DNA from: Actinomadura oligospora ATCC 43269
GTDB lineage: Bacteria > Actinomycetota > Actinomycetes > Streptosporangiales > Streptosporangiaceae
Assembly: GCF_000518265.1 (NCBI RefSeq)
Contig: NZ_JADG01000012.1
Coordinates: forward strand, 62,001-126,000
Reading direction: 5' to 3'
Length of the DNA: 64,000 bases
In this document: positions 15,423-23,134 of the stretch, in pieces
Layout: each line of letters starts with the position of its first letter
Numbering within the stretch: position 1 is the stretch's first letter
The notes under the pieces: generated by a model
Told to the model about the DNA's origin: nothing
Databases searched by the model: none
What the model saw: only the letters and a program-made list of their open reading frames with translations
Made by a program: the position numbers and the translations under genes

Positions 15423-17999
15423 CTACTTCTTGGCGGCGGTCTGGTTCAGGCCGGTGTCGAGCGCGGTGGTCAGGGTGCCGGTGTCACCGGACATCTCCCA
15501 GATCATCGCGCCGAGCAGGCCCTTGCTCTTCAGCCACGCGGTCTTCTTGCCGATCGACCACGGGTCGTCGAACGACCACCACTGGCCTCCGGCGCCGGTG
15601 TAGCAGGACGTCGCCACGGCCTGTTCGTCGTGGTAGACGGTGCAGTTAGGAACGCTGGAGATGAGGTTGCTGTAGCCACGCGTCCCGGCCTCTTCCTGGA
15701 ACTGTCCGGGCGCGGCCCCCTGCGCGGCCTGCCATTCGCCGTGGACGCCGCCGTCGGTGACTCCTTGCCAGCCGCGTCCGTAGTAGGCGAGCCCGATGTC
15801 GAGCTTGCGCGGGTTCACGCCCGCGGTGAGGTAGGCGTTGACGGCGTTCTCCACGCTGAAGTGGAACGGGTACGGGTCGTTGGTGTCGGTGTAGAGGTTG
15901 CCCGCGTGCCCGGTCCGGTTCGGCTCCCAGGAGTTGTCGCTGCCCGCGCCGTGGAAGTCGTAGCCCTGGACGTTGAAGATGTCGAGCGACCTGGCGGTGG
16001 CGGGCAGGTCCCAGCCCGCGCCGATCTTCGCGGGGTCGGCGGGCGAGAACGCGGTGAGCAGGTAGCGCTTGCCGTTCTGCTGCCCGAGGGCGTCCAGCTG
16101 GGCGCGGAACTCGTTGAGCAGCAGGGTCAGGTTGGCCTTGTCGTTCGCGCCGACGTGGTTGCCGGGGTGTCCCTCGGCGCCGGGCCACTCCCAGTCGACG
16201 TCGATGCCGTCGAAGATCCCGGCGGCGGTTCCCGCGCCGCCCGCGCCGTTGTAGGACGGCAGGTTGCCCTTGATGTAGGTGTCGACGCAGGACGAGACGA
16301 ACTTCTTGCGGGACGTGTCGGTCGCGGCCACGTCCGAGAAGTACTTGGAGTACGTCCAGCCGCCGAGCGACATCAGGATCTTCAGGTTCGGGTGCTTGGC
16401 CTTGAGCTTCCTCAGCTGGTTGAAGTTGCCGCGCAGCGGCTCGTAGCCGGTGTCGGCCTGGCCGTCGACGGACTGCGCCGCCGACATCGGCCGCGCGTAG
16501 TCGGCGTCCGCGTCGCCCGCGCCGTCCCCCTGGTTCGGGTCCTCGGGGTCGGACGAGGTGCCCTTGGTGACGCCCTCCAGGCAGGTCAGGTTGGTCGGGT
16601 CGATGTTGCCGAACGCGTAGTTGACGTGCGTGAGCTTGGCCGCGTTGCCGGTCGAGTCGAGGTTCTTCACGAAGTACTGGCGTCCGTAGATGCCCCACTG
16701 CACGAAGTAGCCGACACGGGCGTACCCGCTGACCACGTCATCCGTGGTGACCTGGAGCGGCGCGCTCTGCGCGGACACGTTGTCGTACTGGTCGCGGGCG
16801 AGCACGGTGAACGAGTACGCCGTGGACGGCGAGAGGCCGGTGACGGTCGCGCTCGTCCCGGTGACGGTCGTGGCGGCCTTGCCGTTCACGAGGACGTCGT
16901 AGTTCGCGACGCCGCTGTTGTCGGTCGACGCGTCCCAGGCGAGCTTGACGCTGCTGGAGTCCTTCCCGGTGCTGTGCAGGTCCCCGGGGACGGACGGCGG
17001 GGTCGTGTCGTCCGAGGGGTTGTTGGTGGTGACGGACACGGCCGCGCCGGCCGGGGACGCGTTGCCCTTGCGGTCCTTGGCCTTCACCGTGAACGAGTAG
17101 GCGGTGTTCGGGGTCAGTCCGTTGATCGTCGCCGTCGTCCCGGACACGGTCGCGGCGACCGTGGAGCCGTTGTAGACGTCGTAGGCGGCGACCGGGAGGC
17201 TTCCGGCCTTCGCCGCGTCCCAGCCGAGCGTGACGGACCTGGTCGTCTTCACGACGACCTTCAGCCCGGTCGGCGCGGACGGCGCGGTGTCCGGAGTGCC
17301 GTCACAGTTGGCGTCGTTGACCCGGCAGGACGTCGGTTCCGCGCCGGACGAGCTGAGCGTGAACGTCGGGCTGTACGGATCGGTCGTCCGCCCGGCCGCG
17401 ATCGTCGTGTTGTAGTACGCGGGAGTCAGCGTGACGGTGGTGCCGGTCTGGCTGATCGAGCCGTTGTTCGCGTTGCCCGCCGTGACGCCGGACGGGAGCG
17501 TGAAGACGACCGTCCAGCCGTTCACGGCGGTCGTGCCGTGGTTCGCGATGACGAACGTGCCGGTCGAGCCGCTGACGGTGTAGTCGGCGGTGACCCCGGT
17601 CAGGGTCGGTGGCGGCGCGCCCGAGCCGTCGCAGTTCGCGCCGTTGAGCAGGCACGACGTCGGCTGGACGGCCTGGCTGAGGGTGAACGCCGGGCTGTAC
17701 GGCTCGGTGGTCTTCCCGCCCTGGAGGGTGTCGATGTAGAACGCGGGCTTCAGCGTGACCTTCGTGCCGTTCTGGGTGATCGTCGCGTTCTGCGGGTTGG
17801 ACGCGGTCACGCCGGACGGCAGCTGGAACACCAGCGTCCAGCCGGACACGGCGGTCGTCCCGGGATTGGACACGACGTACTTCCCGGTCGTCCCGGACAG
17901 GCTGAACGCTGCGGTCAGGCGTCCGTCCGCGGCGCGCGCCGGAGCGGCGAGCGCGGCGAGGAGGACGAGGGGAACGAGGGCGGCGAGCAGTCGGCGCAT
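15423..17999 (-). CDS. Secreted multimodular GH18 chitinase
   Basis: 858 residues. Signal peptide (1-23, ending APARA), two CBM2-like carbohydrate-binding modules in tandem (about 27-125 and 133-228, each closing with a Cys-containing NGANCDG/NDANCDG segment), two fibronectin type III repeats (about 236-325 and 334-420) and a GH18 catalytic barrel (about 424-855). The catalytic motif is FDGIDVDWEW, with the acid Glu604. The enzyme cleaves chitin outside the cell by substrate-assisted catalysis. It is the last gene of a four-gene minus-strand unit: chitinase, LPMO, DUF305, chitinase, with a 10-bp gap to the DUF305 stop. Confidence 0.93.
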   Translation of the reverse strand: MRRLLAALVPLVLLAALAAPARAADGRLTAAFSLSGTTGKYVVSNPGTTAVSGWTLVFQLPSGVTASNPQNATITQNGTKVTLKPAFYIDTLQGGKTTEPYSPAFTLSQAVQPTSCLLNGANCDGSGAPPPTLTGVTADYTVSGSTGTFVIANHGTTAVNGWTVVFTLPSGVTAGNANNGSISQTGTTVTLTPAYYNTTIAAGRTTDPYSPTFTLSSSGAEPTSCRVNDANCDGTPDTAPSAPTGLKVVVKTTRSVTLGWDAAKAGSLPVAAYDVYNGSTVAATVSGTTATINGLTPNTAYSFTVKAKDRKGNASPAGAAVSVTTNNPSDDTTPPSVPGDLHSTGKDSSSVKLAWDASTDNSGVANYDVLVNGKAATTVTGTSATVTGLSPSTAYSFTVLARDQYDNVSAQSAPLQVTTDDVVSGYARVGYFVQWGIYGRQYFVKNLDSTGNAAKLTHVNYAFGNIDPTNLTCLEGVTKGTSSDPEDPNQGDGAGDADADYARPMSAAQSVDGQADTGYEPLRGNFNQLRKLKAKHPNLKILMSLGGWTYSKYFSDVAATDTSRKKFVSSCVDTYIKGNLPSYNGAGGAGTAAGIFDGIDVDWEWPGAEGHPGNHVGANDKANLTLLLNEFRAQLDALGQQNGKRYLLTAFSPADPAKIGAGWDLPATARSLDIFNVQGYDFHGAGSDNSWEPNRTGHAGNLYTDTNDPYPFHFSVENAVNAYLTAGVNPRKLDIGLAYYGRGWQGVTDGGVHGEWQAAQGAAPGQFQEEAGTRGYSNLISSVPNCTVYHDEQAVATSCYTGAGGQWWSFDDPWSIGKKTAWLKSKGLLGAMIWEMSGDTGTLTTALDTGLNQTAAKK

Positions 18000-18009
18000 G
18001 GGCCGTCAC

Positions 18010-18597
18010 CTACTTCGGAGGGTCGAGGAGCGCCAGCATCATGGCGATCTCCGCCGAACGTGAGCGGTCGATGGTCGCGGCGAGCGAACGCGCCCAGGCG
18101 TTCTCGCCGCGCGCGGTCTCCATCCGGGCGATCTGGACGGCGTCGTCCTGATGGGCGATGAGCAGGTTGAGGAAGGCGCGCTCGAAACCGTCCGCCGGGC
18201 CGCGCTCGACGGACCGGACGGCGGCGGGCGAGGTCGCGGGCATCCCGCCGTGCGCGGCGTGCGAGCCGGGCGCGGCGGTCGCCGGACGGCGCCAGTCGCG
18301 CAGCCGCGCCGACATCGCCCGGACCTCGGTGAGCTGCGTGCCGGCGATCGCGGCGGCGAGCCGCGCGACCTCGGGACGCACCGGGCGGCCCGGCGAGCCG
18401 TCCGCGAGCCGGGCCAGGGTCACGCCCTGCCCCTCGTGCGGGGCCATCATCTGCAGGAACATCACGTCGGTGGGGTTGAAGCCGGGGCCGCCGCGCGGCG
18501 CCGCGGGCGACGTGGAGCCACCGGCCGGCCCACATCGTCCGAGCAGGAGCAGCGCGCACGCGGCGGCCACGGCGAGGACGGCCCACCGCACGGTCAC
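18010..18597 (-). CDS. DUF305 family exported protein in the chitinolytic operon
   Basis: 195 residues from a GTG that overlaps the LPMO stop (GTGA); an ATG four codons earlier is possible. A hydrophobic N-terminal segment (AVLAVAAACALLLLG) suggests export or membrane anchoring; the following GRC is a poor lipobox. DUF305 proteins carry two helices with a D..FM..M..HH pattern. Here they read DVMFLQMMAPHEGQGVTLA and FLNLLIAHQDDAVQIARM, so each keeps one His where the norm is two. Related DUF305 proteins (for example cyanobacterial CopM) bind copper. Because the coupled upstream gene is a copper enzyme, a copper-handling role is a reasonable inference. Confidence 0.8.
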   Translation of the reverse strand: MTVRWAVLAVAAACALLLLGRCGPAGGSTSPAAPRGGPGFNPTDVMFLQMMAPHEGQGVTLARLADGSPGRPVRPEVARLAAAIAGTQLTEVRAMSARLRDWRRPATAAPGSHAAHGGMPATSPAAVRSVERGPADGFERAFLNLLIAHQDDAVQIARMETARGENAWARSLAATIDRSRSAEIAMMLALLDPPK

Positions 18598-19475
18598 GCG
18601 GAACGCCACAGCGCCGGGGCGTTCGGCGGTTCCCAGCCCGCTATCGCGGTATGGCCCTGAAGGCAGGTGTAGGTGACGCCGTCGTAGGTGACCTGGTCAC
18701 CGGCCGCGTAGGTCTTCCCGGCCGTCCAGGTGTCACCGGGCTGCTGCGTCGGAGGCGGTGTCGTGGGCGGAGGGGTGGTCGGAGGCGTCGTGGGCGGAGG
18801 GGTGGTCGGGGGCGGGGTCGGCGTGGTGCCGCCGCCGAAGTCCACGTCCGAGCAGGTGTAGAACGCCTCGTCGCTGCCGACGACCCGCTGCCAGATCGAG
18901 TAGATCAGGTGGCGGCCGGTGCGCTGCGGCAGGTTCAGCGTCCATCGGGTGTACGTGGACGGGTTCTGGTGGGTGAACGAGGCGAGCGGGACGAGGTCGG
19001 CCCAGCGGAGCGGCTGCGTCGGGTCCCAGCCGTCCCGGGTGATGGAGAAGTCGAAGTTGCTGTCCTGGTGCGGGGCGGTGGCGTAGTAGGTGACGGTCAG
19101 CGGCCCGGGCCGGACGGCCCTGGCGGGCCAGTCGGCGCGCTGGAGGTCCAGGCCCCGGTACTTGGCGCGGCCCGCGCTGCACAGCTGACCGTCCGGGATG
19201 ATCTCCCGGGACCGTCCGCCCGCGTCCAGGCGGGACACCTCGTTCCAGTCGTAGAACGGCTGGGTGCCCGCGACCGCGACGGCGGCCTTGCAGGCGTCGG
19301 ACGTCGGGTTCTCCGGTCCCTCCTGCTTGCAGGCGAACACCCGGCTCGGCGGGTCGGACATCGTGCCGTGCGCGGACGCGGTCCCGGCGGAACCGGCCAG
19401 CACGGCGGCCAGGGACGCCGCGGGGACGGCGGCGACCGCGAGGGCGACCTTCGCGTGGGCAGATCGCATGGTCAT
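18594..19475 (-). CDS. AA10 lytic polysaccharide monooxygenase with C-terminal CBM5/12
   Basis: 293 residues. The signal peptide ends ASA just before His36, so the mature protein starts HGTMSDPPSR. The second ligand of the copper histidine brace is His136 in YYATAPHQDSNFDF. The catalytic domain runs to about residue 218, followed by a Pro/Thr linker (PTPPPTTPPP and repeats, about 220-248) and a CBM5/12 chitin-binding module (WTAGKTYAAGDQVTYDGVTY). AA10 enzymes oxidatively cleave crystalline chitin or cellulose and open it for chitinases. The start has GAGAGAAGG upstream. The gene lies 29 bp after one chitinase and overlaps the DUF305 gene. Confidence 0.94.
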   Translation of the reverse strand: MTMRSAHAKVALAVAAVPAASLAAVLAGSAGTASAHGTMSDPPSRVFACKQEGPENPTSDACKAAVAVAGTQPFYDWNEVSRLDAGGRSREIIPDGQLCSAGRAKYRGLDLQRADWPARAVRPGPLTVTYYATAPHQDSNFDFSITRDGWDPTQPLRWADLVPLASFTHQNPSTYTRWTLNLPQRTGRHLIYSIWQRVVGSDEAFYTCSDVDFGGGTTPTPPPTTPPPTTPPTTPPPTTPPPTQQPGDTWTAGKTYAAGDQVTYDGVTYTCLQGHTAIAGWEPPNAPALWRSA

Positions 19476-19504
19476 CCTTCTCTCGGGGTGGGGGGAGACG
19501 GGGA

Positions 19505-21109
19505 CTACGGAAGGGTGTCGAGGTGCGGCCGGACGGTCTTCGCGAAGCCGTTGCCGTTCGTGACGTCCCAGTTGATGGACCAGGTCATCGCGCCGCGGAT
19601 GTCCGGATAGGTCTGCGCGGGCCTGAACGAGCCGCAGCCCGTCCCGCGCGCGAGGCAGTCCAGCGCGCTGTTCACCAGGCTCGGCGAGACGACGCCGCCG
19701 CCCGCCGCGCCCGGCCCGGCGGGCAGGCCCAGCGCGACCTGGTCGGGCCGCAGCCCGTTCTGCAGCTGGACGCAGGCGAGCGCGGTCATGAAGTCGACCG
19801 AGCCCTGCCCGTACACCTTCTGGTCGCAGCCGAGCATGGAGCCGGAGTTGTAGTACTGGGTGTGGACGACGGTGAGGATGTCCTTGATCTTCAGCGCGAG
19901 CTGGAAGTAGGACGCGCCGGTCGACTGCATGTCGAGGGTCTGCGGCGCCATCGTGATGATCAGGTTCGCGCCGACCTGGGAGCGCAGCGCGCGCAGCGCC
20001 TGCTCCATGTACGCCGGGTTGACGCCGTTCTCCAGGTCGATGTCGACGCCGTCGAACCCGTACGCGCTGATGATCCTTCCCATGCTGGAGGCGAAGGTCG
20101 TGGCGGACGTCGCGTCCCCGACCTGGACGGTCCCGTTCTGGCCGCCGACCGACAGGATCACCTTCTTGCCCTTGGCGTGCAGCGTGGCGATGTCGGCCTT
20201 GAACTGCGCGTCCGTGTAACCGCCGAGCGCCGAGGACAGGCCCGGGTCGAGGTTGAAGGCGACCTCGCCGGGCTTGCCGGTCGCGTCCCCGAACGCGACG
20301 GCGACCAGGTCGTACTCACCCGGGACGTCCGCGAGCCTGAGCGGCTTGGCGGAGTTGACGAAGTCCTGCCAGTAGCCGGTGAGGAAGTGCTTGGGCAGCG
20401 GCCCCGTCGCGCATCCGGTGGTGGTCCCGGTGACGGCGGCGCTCGCCGCGGACTCGCCCTTCGCGTCGTACGCCTTGACCGTGTAGGTGTGCGTCGAGCA
20501 GGCGGTGAGGCCGGACAGCGTCGCGGTCGTCCCGGAGGCGGTCGCCGCGACCGTGGAGCCCTCGTAGACGCGGTAGCCGGTGGGGGTGCCGGTCCCGGCC
20601 GTCCAGGTCAGGGTGAGGGACGTGTCGGTGCGCCCGCTGACGGACGGCGTGCCGGGCGTGCCGAGCCCGCCGGGCGGGTTCGTCCCGCCGGAGCAGGACG
20701 CGCCGTTCAGCGTGCAGTTCGCGGGCGCGCCGGAGCCCGCGCCGAGGAACCCGAACGTGACCGTCCCGCCGGGCGGGATGGACGCGTTGTACTCGCGGTT
20801 CGCGAAGGTGTGGTGGGGCGGGGCCGAGGTGAGCAGGGCGTCCCAGTACGACCCGACGGTCGTGCCCGAGGGCAGGTCGAACGCGACCTTCCAGCCGCTG
20901 ACGGTCTGGGACGAGCCGTTCGTGAGGGTGAACTGCCCCTGCCACCCCGAGCCCCAGTCGGAGACCTTCGTGAACGTGGCGGTGGGGGTCCCGTCGGCCC
21001 GAGCGGGCGCGGGGACGGCGGCGAGCGGGACGAGCAGGGCGGCGAGCAGGGCCGTGAGCACGGCGATCACGGCGGGAACGCGCGGAGGTGGGCTGGTTCG
21101 AGAGCGCAA
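19505..21109 (-). CDS. Secreted GH18 chitinase with CBM2 and FN3
   Basis: 534 residues from a TTG start with AGGAG 6 nt upstream. Signal peptide (to about 39, PAPARA), CBM2 (about 40-140, SGWKVAFDLPSGTTV), one fibronectin type III domain (about 150-232) and a GH18 barrel with the motif FDGVDIDLENG (catalytic Glu360). The barrel resembles compact bacterial exo/endo-chitinases (ChiC/ChiD-like) and differs from the enzyme at 15423, so the two should complement each other. It is the first gene of the operon. An imperfect palindrome at 21191-21205 lies ~80 bp upstream. Confidence 0.92.
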   Translation of the reverse strand: MRSRTSPPPRVPAVIAVLTALLAALLVPLAAVPAPARADGTPTATFTKVSDWGSGWQGQFTLTNGSSQTVSGWKVAFDLPSGTTVGSYWDALLTSAPPHHTFANREYNASIPPGGTVTFGFLGAGSGAPANCTLNGASCSGGTNPPGGLGTPGTPSVSGRTDTSLTLTWTAGTGTPTGYRVYEGSTVAATASGTTATLSGLTACSTHTYTVKAYDAKGESAASAAVTGTTTGCATGPLPKHFLTGYWQDFVNSAKPLRLADVPGEYDLVAVAFGDATGKPGEVAFNLDPGLSSALGGYTDAQFKADIATLHAKGKKVILSVGGQNGTVQVGDATSATTFASSMGRIISAYGFDGVDIDLENGVNPAYMEQALRALRSQVGANLIITMAPQTLDMQSTGASYFQLALKIKDILTVVHTQYYNSGSMLGCDQKVYGQGSVDFMTALACVQLQNGLRPDQVALGLPAGPGAAGGGVVSPSLVNSALDCLARGTGCGSFRPAQTYPDIRGAMTWSINWDVTNGNGFAKTVRPHLDTLP

Positions 21110-21190
21110 CGCGACTCCTGAGGCACGGTGACGACGGACGGACGTGAACCCCGATCCCCGAGACCCCGATGAACGCTGCAGCTGATCAGT

Positions 21191-21205
21191 TAGGAAAGTT
21201 TCTTT
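21191..21205. promoter_or_regulatory. Imperfect AT-rich palindrome upstream of chitinase operon
   Basis: TAGGAAA-G-TTTCTTT stands out in a GC-rich background and has 5 of 7 complementary positions. It lies about 80 bp before the TTG start of the first chitinase gene. It is not a DasR box; I suggest it as an operator or promoter element of the operon. The rest of 21110-21399 (290 bp) shows no coding signal. Confidence 0.4.
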
Positions 21206-21399
21206 TCAATTAAGCGGCACCGTAACCAGCCGCCCGCCGCCCGGCAAGTCCCGCGCCGCGCCGCCGCCGGGCCACCGCTCGACCACCCCAGATGGCGCAC
21301 CGAACCAGCTCGGCGGCCTCCGGAACTTTGGCATCTTCCGCCAACGCGAACGCCGCCGCCTTGGCATGTTCACGCAAGACGACGGCGAGGCGGTCCCGG

Positions 21400-21588
21400 T
21401 CAGGACGAGGTCGTGCCGTGCTCCACGCAGCGGGCCGTCCAGCCGAGCGGCGTCACCTGGACGACCATCCGGCGGCGGCAGTGCCCGCAGTAGCGCGGCG
21501 GCTCCAGGGCCCGGGCCGCCTGGCACGCGGCGTGGTCGCCGGCGCGGAGTTCCTCCCCGCACCGGTCGCAGTAGACATCGCTGGTCAC
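21400..21588 (-). CDS. bsaP: Probable biotin synthase auxiliary protein BsaP
   Basis: 62 residues from the GTG at 21588 (leaderless, TACGGT 7 nt upstream). Six cysteines in the pattern CDRC...HAAC...YCGHC...ARC with a terminal EHG, and LEPPRYCGHCRRRMVVQV in the middle, are what I recall for the small actinobacterial BsaP proteins. BsaP is usually encoded next to bioB and is needed for BioB activity, apparently by serving its auxiliary iron-sulfur cluster. Here it lies 32 bp downstream of a biotin carboxylase gene on the same strand. The family assignment rests on pattern recognition without alignment. Confidence 0.68.
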   Translation of the reverse strand: MTSDVYCDRCGEELRAGDHAACQAARALEPPRYCGHCRRRMVVQVTPLGWTARCVEHGTTSS

Positions 21589-21595
21589 AGCACGC

Positions 21596-21601
21596 ACCGT
21601 A
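21596..21601 (-). promoter_or_regulatory. -10 box TACGGT for leaderless bsaP
   Basis: Reads TACGGT on the minus strand, 7 nt before the GTG at 21588, inside the 32-bp gap after the carboxylase stop. Confidence 0.45.
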
Positions 21602-21620
21602 CCGTCCCCCACCCTGATCC

Positions 21621-22967
21621 TCAGTTCGAGGCCGGACGCATGCGCCCGACGATTCCCGTGTCGTACCGGCCGGAGACGAACTCCGGGTTGTCCAGAAGCT
21701 CGGCCAGGAACGGCAGGTTCGTTGTCAGCGTCCCCTCGATGCGGAACGCCGCGACCGCCGCGCGCGCCCGCGCGAGCGCCGCGTCCCGGGTGTCACCGTG
21801 GACGATGAGCTTGGCGAGCAGCGGGTCGTAGTACGGCGTGACGCTGTTGCCCTCGGCGTACCCGGCGTCGATCCGGATGCCCGGCCCGACCGGCTCCTCC
21901 CAGACCCGGATCCGCCCCGGACGCGGCGCGAACCGGAACGGGTCCTCGGCGTACACGCGCAGCTCGATCGCATGGCCCCGGGACCGGACGCCCGCGAACG
22001 ACACCCGCTCCCCCGCCGCGACCCGCAGCTGCTGCTCGACCAGGTCCAGGCCGGTCAGCATCTCGGTCACCGGATGCTCGACCTGCAGCCGCGCGTTCAT
22101 CTCCACGAAGTAGAACTCGCCGGTCACCGGGTCGATGAGGAACTCGACCGTCCCGGCGCCGCGGTAGCCGACCGCCTCGCCCGCCCGGACCGCCGCCCGG
22201 TGCAGCCGCGCACGCAGCGCCTCCGGCAGGCCCGGCGCCGGACCCTCCTCGACGATCTTCTGGTGCCTGCGCTGCACCGAGCACTCCCGGTCGCCGAGCG
22301 CAACGACCGAACCGTCCGGACGGCCGATGACCTGCACCTCGACATGCCGCGCGCCGCGCACGAACCGCTCCAGCAACACGTCCGCGCTGGCGAAGAACAT
22401 CTCCGCGCGAGACCGCGCCGCCGGGTACACCGCGCGCAGCCGCGCCTCGTCGTGCGCGACGCCCATCCCGATGCCGCCGCCCCCGGACGCCGCCTTCACC
22501 ATGACCGGGTAGCCGATGCGGGCGGCCTCCTCCAGCGCGGTCTCGGTGTCCGGGACGGGCTCCCACACGCCGGGCGCGACCGGGACCCCGGCCTCCTTCA
22601 TCAGGTTCCGCGCGTTGATCTTGTCTCCGAGCCGCGCGATCGTCAGCGGCTGCGGGCCCACCCAGGCCATCCCCGCCGCGTGCACGGCGCGCGCGAACCC
22701 GGCGTCCTCCGCCAGGAACCCGTATCCCGGGTGGACGGCGCGCGCGTTGTGCCGCCGGGCCGCCTCCAGCACCGAGCGCGCGTGCAGATAGCTCTGCGCG
22801 GGAGCGGACGGGCCGATCAGCACCGCCTCGTCCGCCTCGTGCACGAACGGCAGGTCGGCGTCGGCGTCGGAGTGGACGGCGACCGCCTTGAGCCCGAGAC
22901 CGCGCACCGTGCGCGTGATACGGCTGGCTATCTCGCCGCGGTTGGCCACCAGGACCGATTCGAACAC
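21621..22967 (-). CDS. accC: Biotin carboxylase subunit of an acyl-CoA carboxylase
   Basis: 448 residues from the GTG at 22967 (VFESVLVANRGEIASRI), the usual AccC start; ATG 22979 is too close to the AGAAGGA site. Preserved: ATP-grasp glycine loop KAASGGGGIGMG, HVEVQVIGRPDGSVVALGDRE-type strand, QRRHQKIVEEGPAPGL, NARLQVEHPVTE. The length matches stand-alone AccC; there is no biotin-carrier or carboxyltransferase domain, so partners must be encoded elsewhere. It carboxylates the biotin of a carrier protein for malonyl- or methylmalonyl-CoA synthesis. Its neighbour bsaP and the nearby bio genes link it to biotin supply. Confidence 0.93.
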   Translation of the reverse strand: MFESVLVANRGEIASRITRTVRGLGLKAVAVHSDADADLPFVHEADEAVLIGPSAPAQSYLHARSVLEAARRHNARAVHPGYGFLAEDAGFARAVHAAGMAWVGPQPLTIARLGDKINARNLMKEAGVPVAPGVWEPVPDTETALEEAARIGYPVMVKAASGGGGIGMGVAHDEARLRAVYPAARSRAEMFFASADVLLERFVRGARHVEVQVIGRPDGSVVALGDRECSVQRRHQKIVEEGPAPGLPEALRARLHRAAVRAGEAVGYRGAGTVEFLIDPVTGEFYFVEMNARLQVEHPVTEMLTGLDLVEQQLRVAAGERVSFAGVRSRGHAIELRVYAEDPFRFAPRPGRIRVWEEPVGPGIRIDAGYAEGNSVTPYYDPLLAKLIVHGDTRDAALARARAAVAAFRIEGTLTTNLPFLAELLDNPEFVSGRYDTGIVGRMRPASN

Positions 22968-23134
22968 CTGCGGACACATCCTTCTTCTGTCGGTTCCGGG
23001 CCGCAGCACCCAACCTAACGGCGACACGCCCGCGGGTCCGAACCGTCCGGCCACAAATACCGGGCGCTAGGTCTGTCCGTGCGCCACGTTGGCCTCCCGT
23101 TCACCTGCCCTTGTTCAACCGGGCGAACCAGGGG

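Noticed and set aside
21110..21399. DasR binding site (dre) upstream of the chitinase operon
   Set aside because: No sequence near TGGTCTAGACCA was seen here, upstream of dasR or elsewhere in the window.
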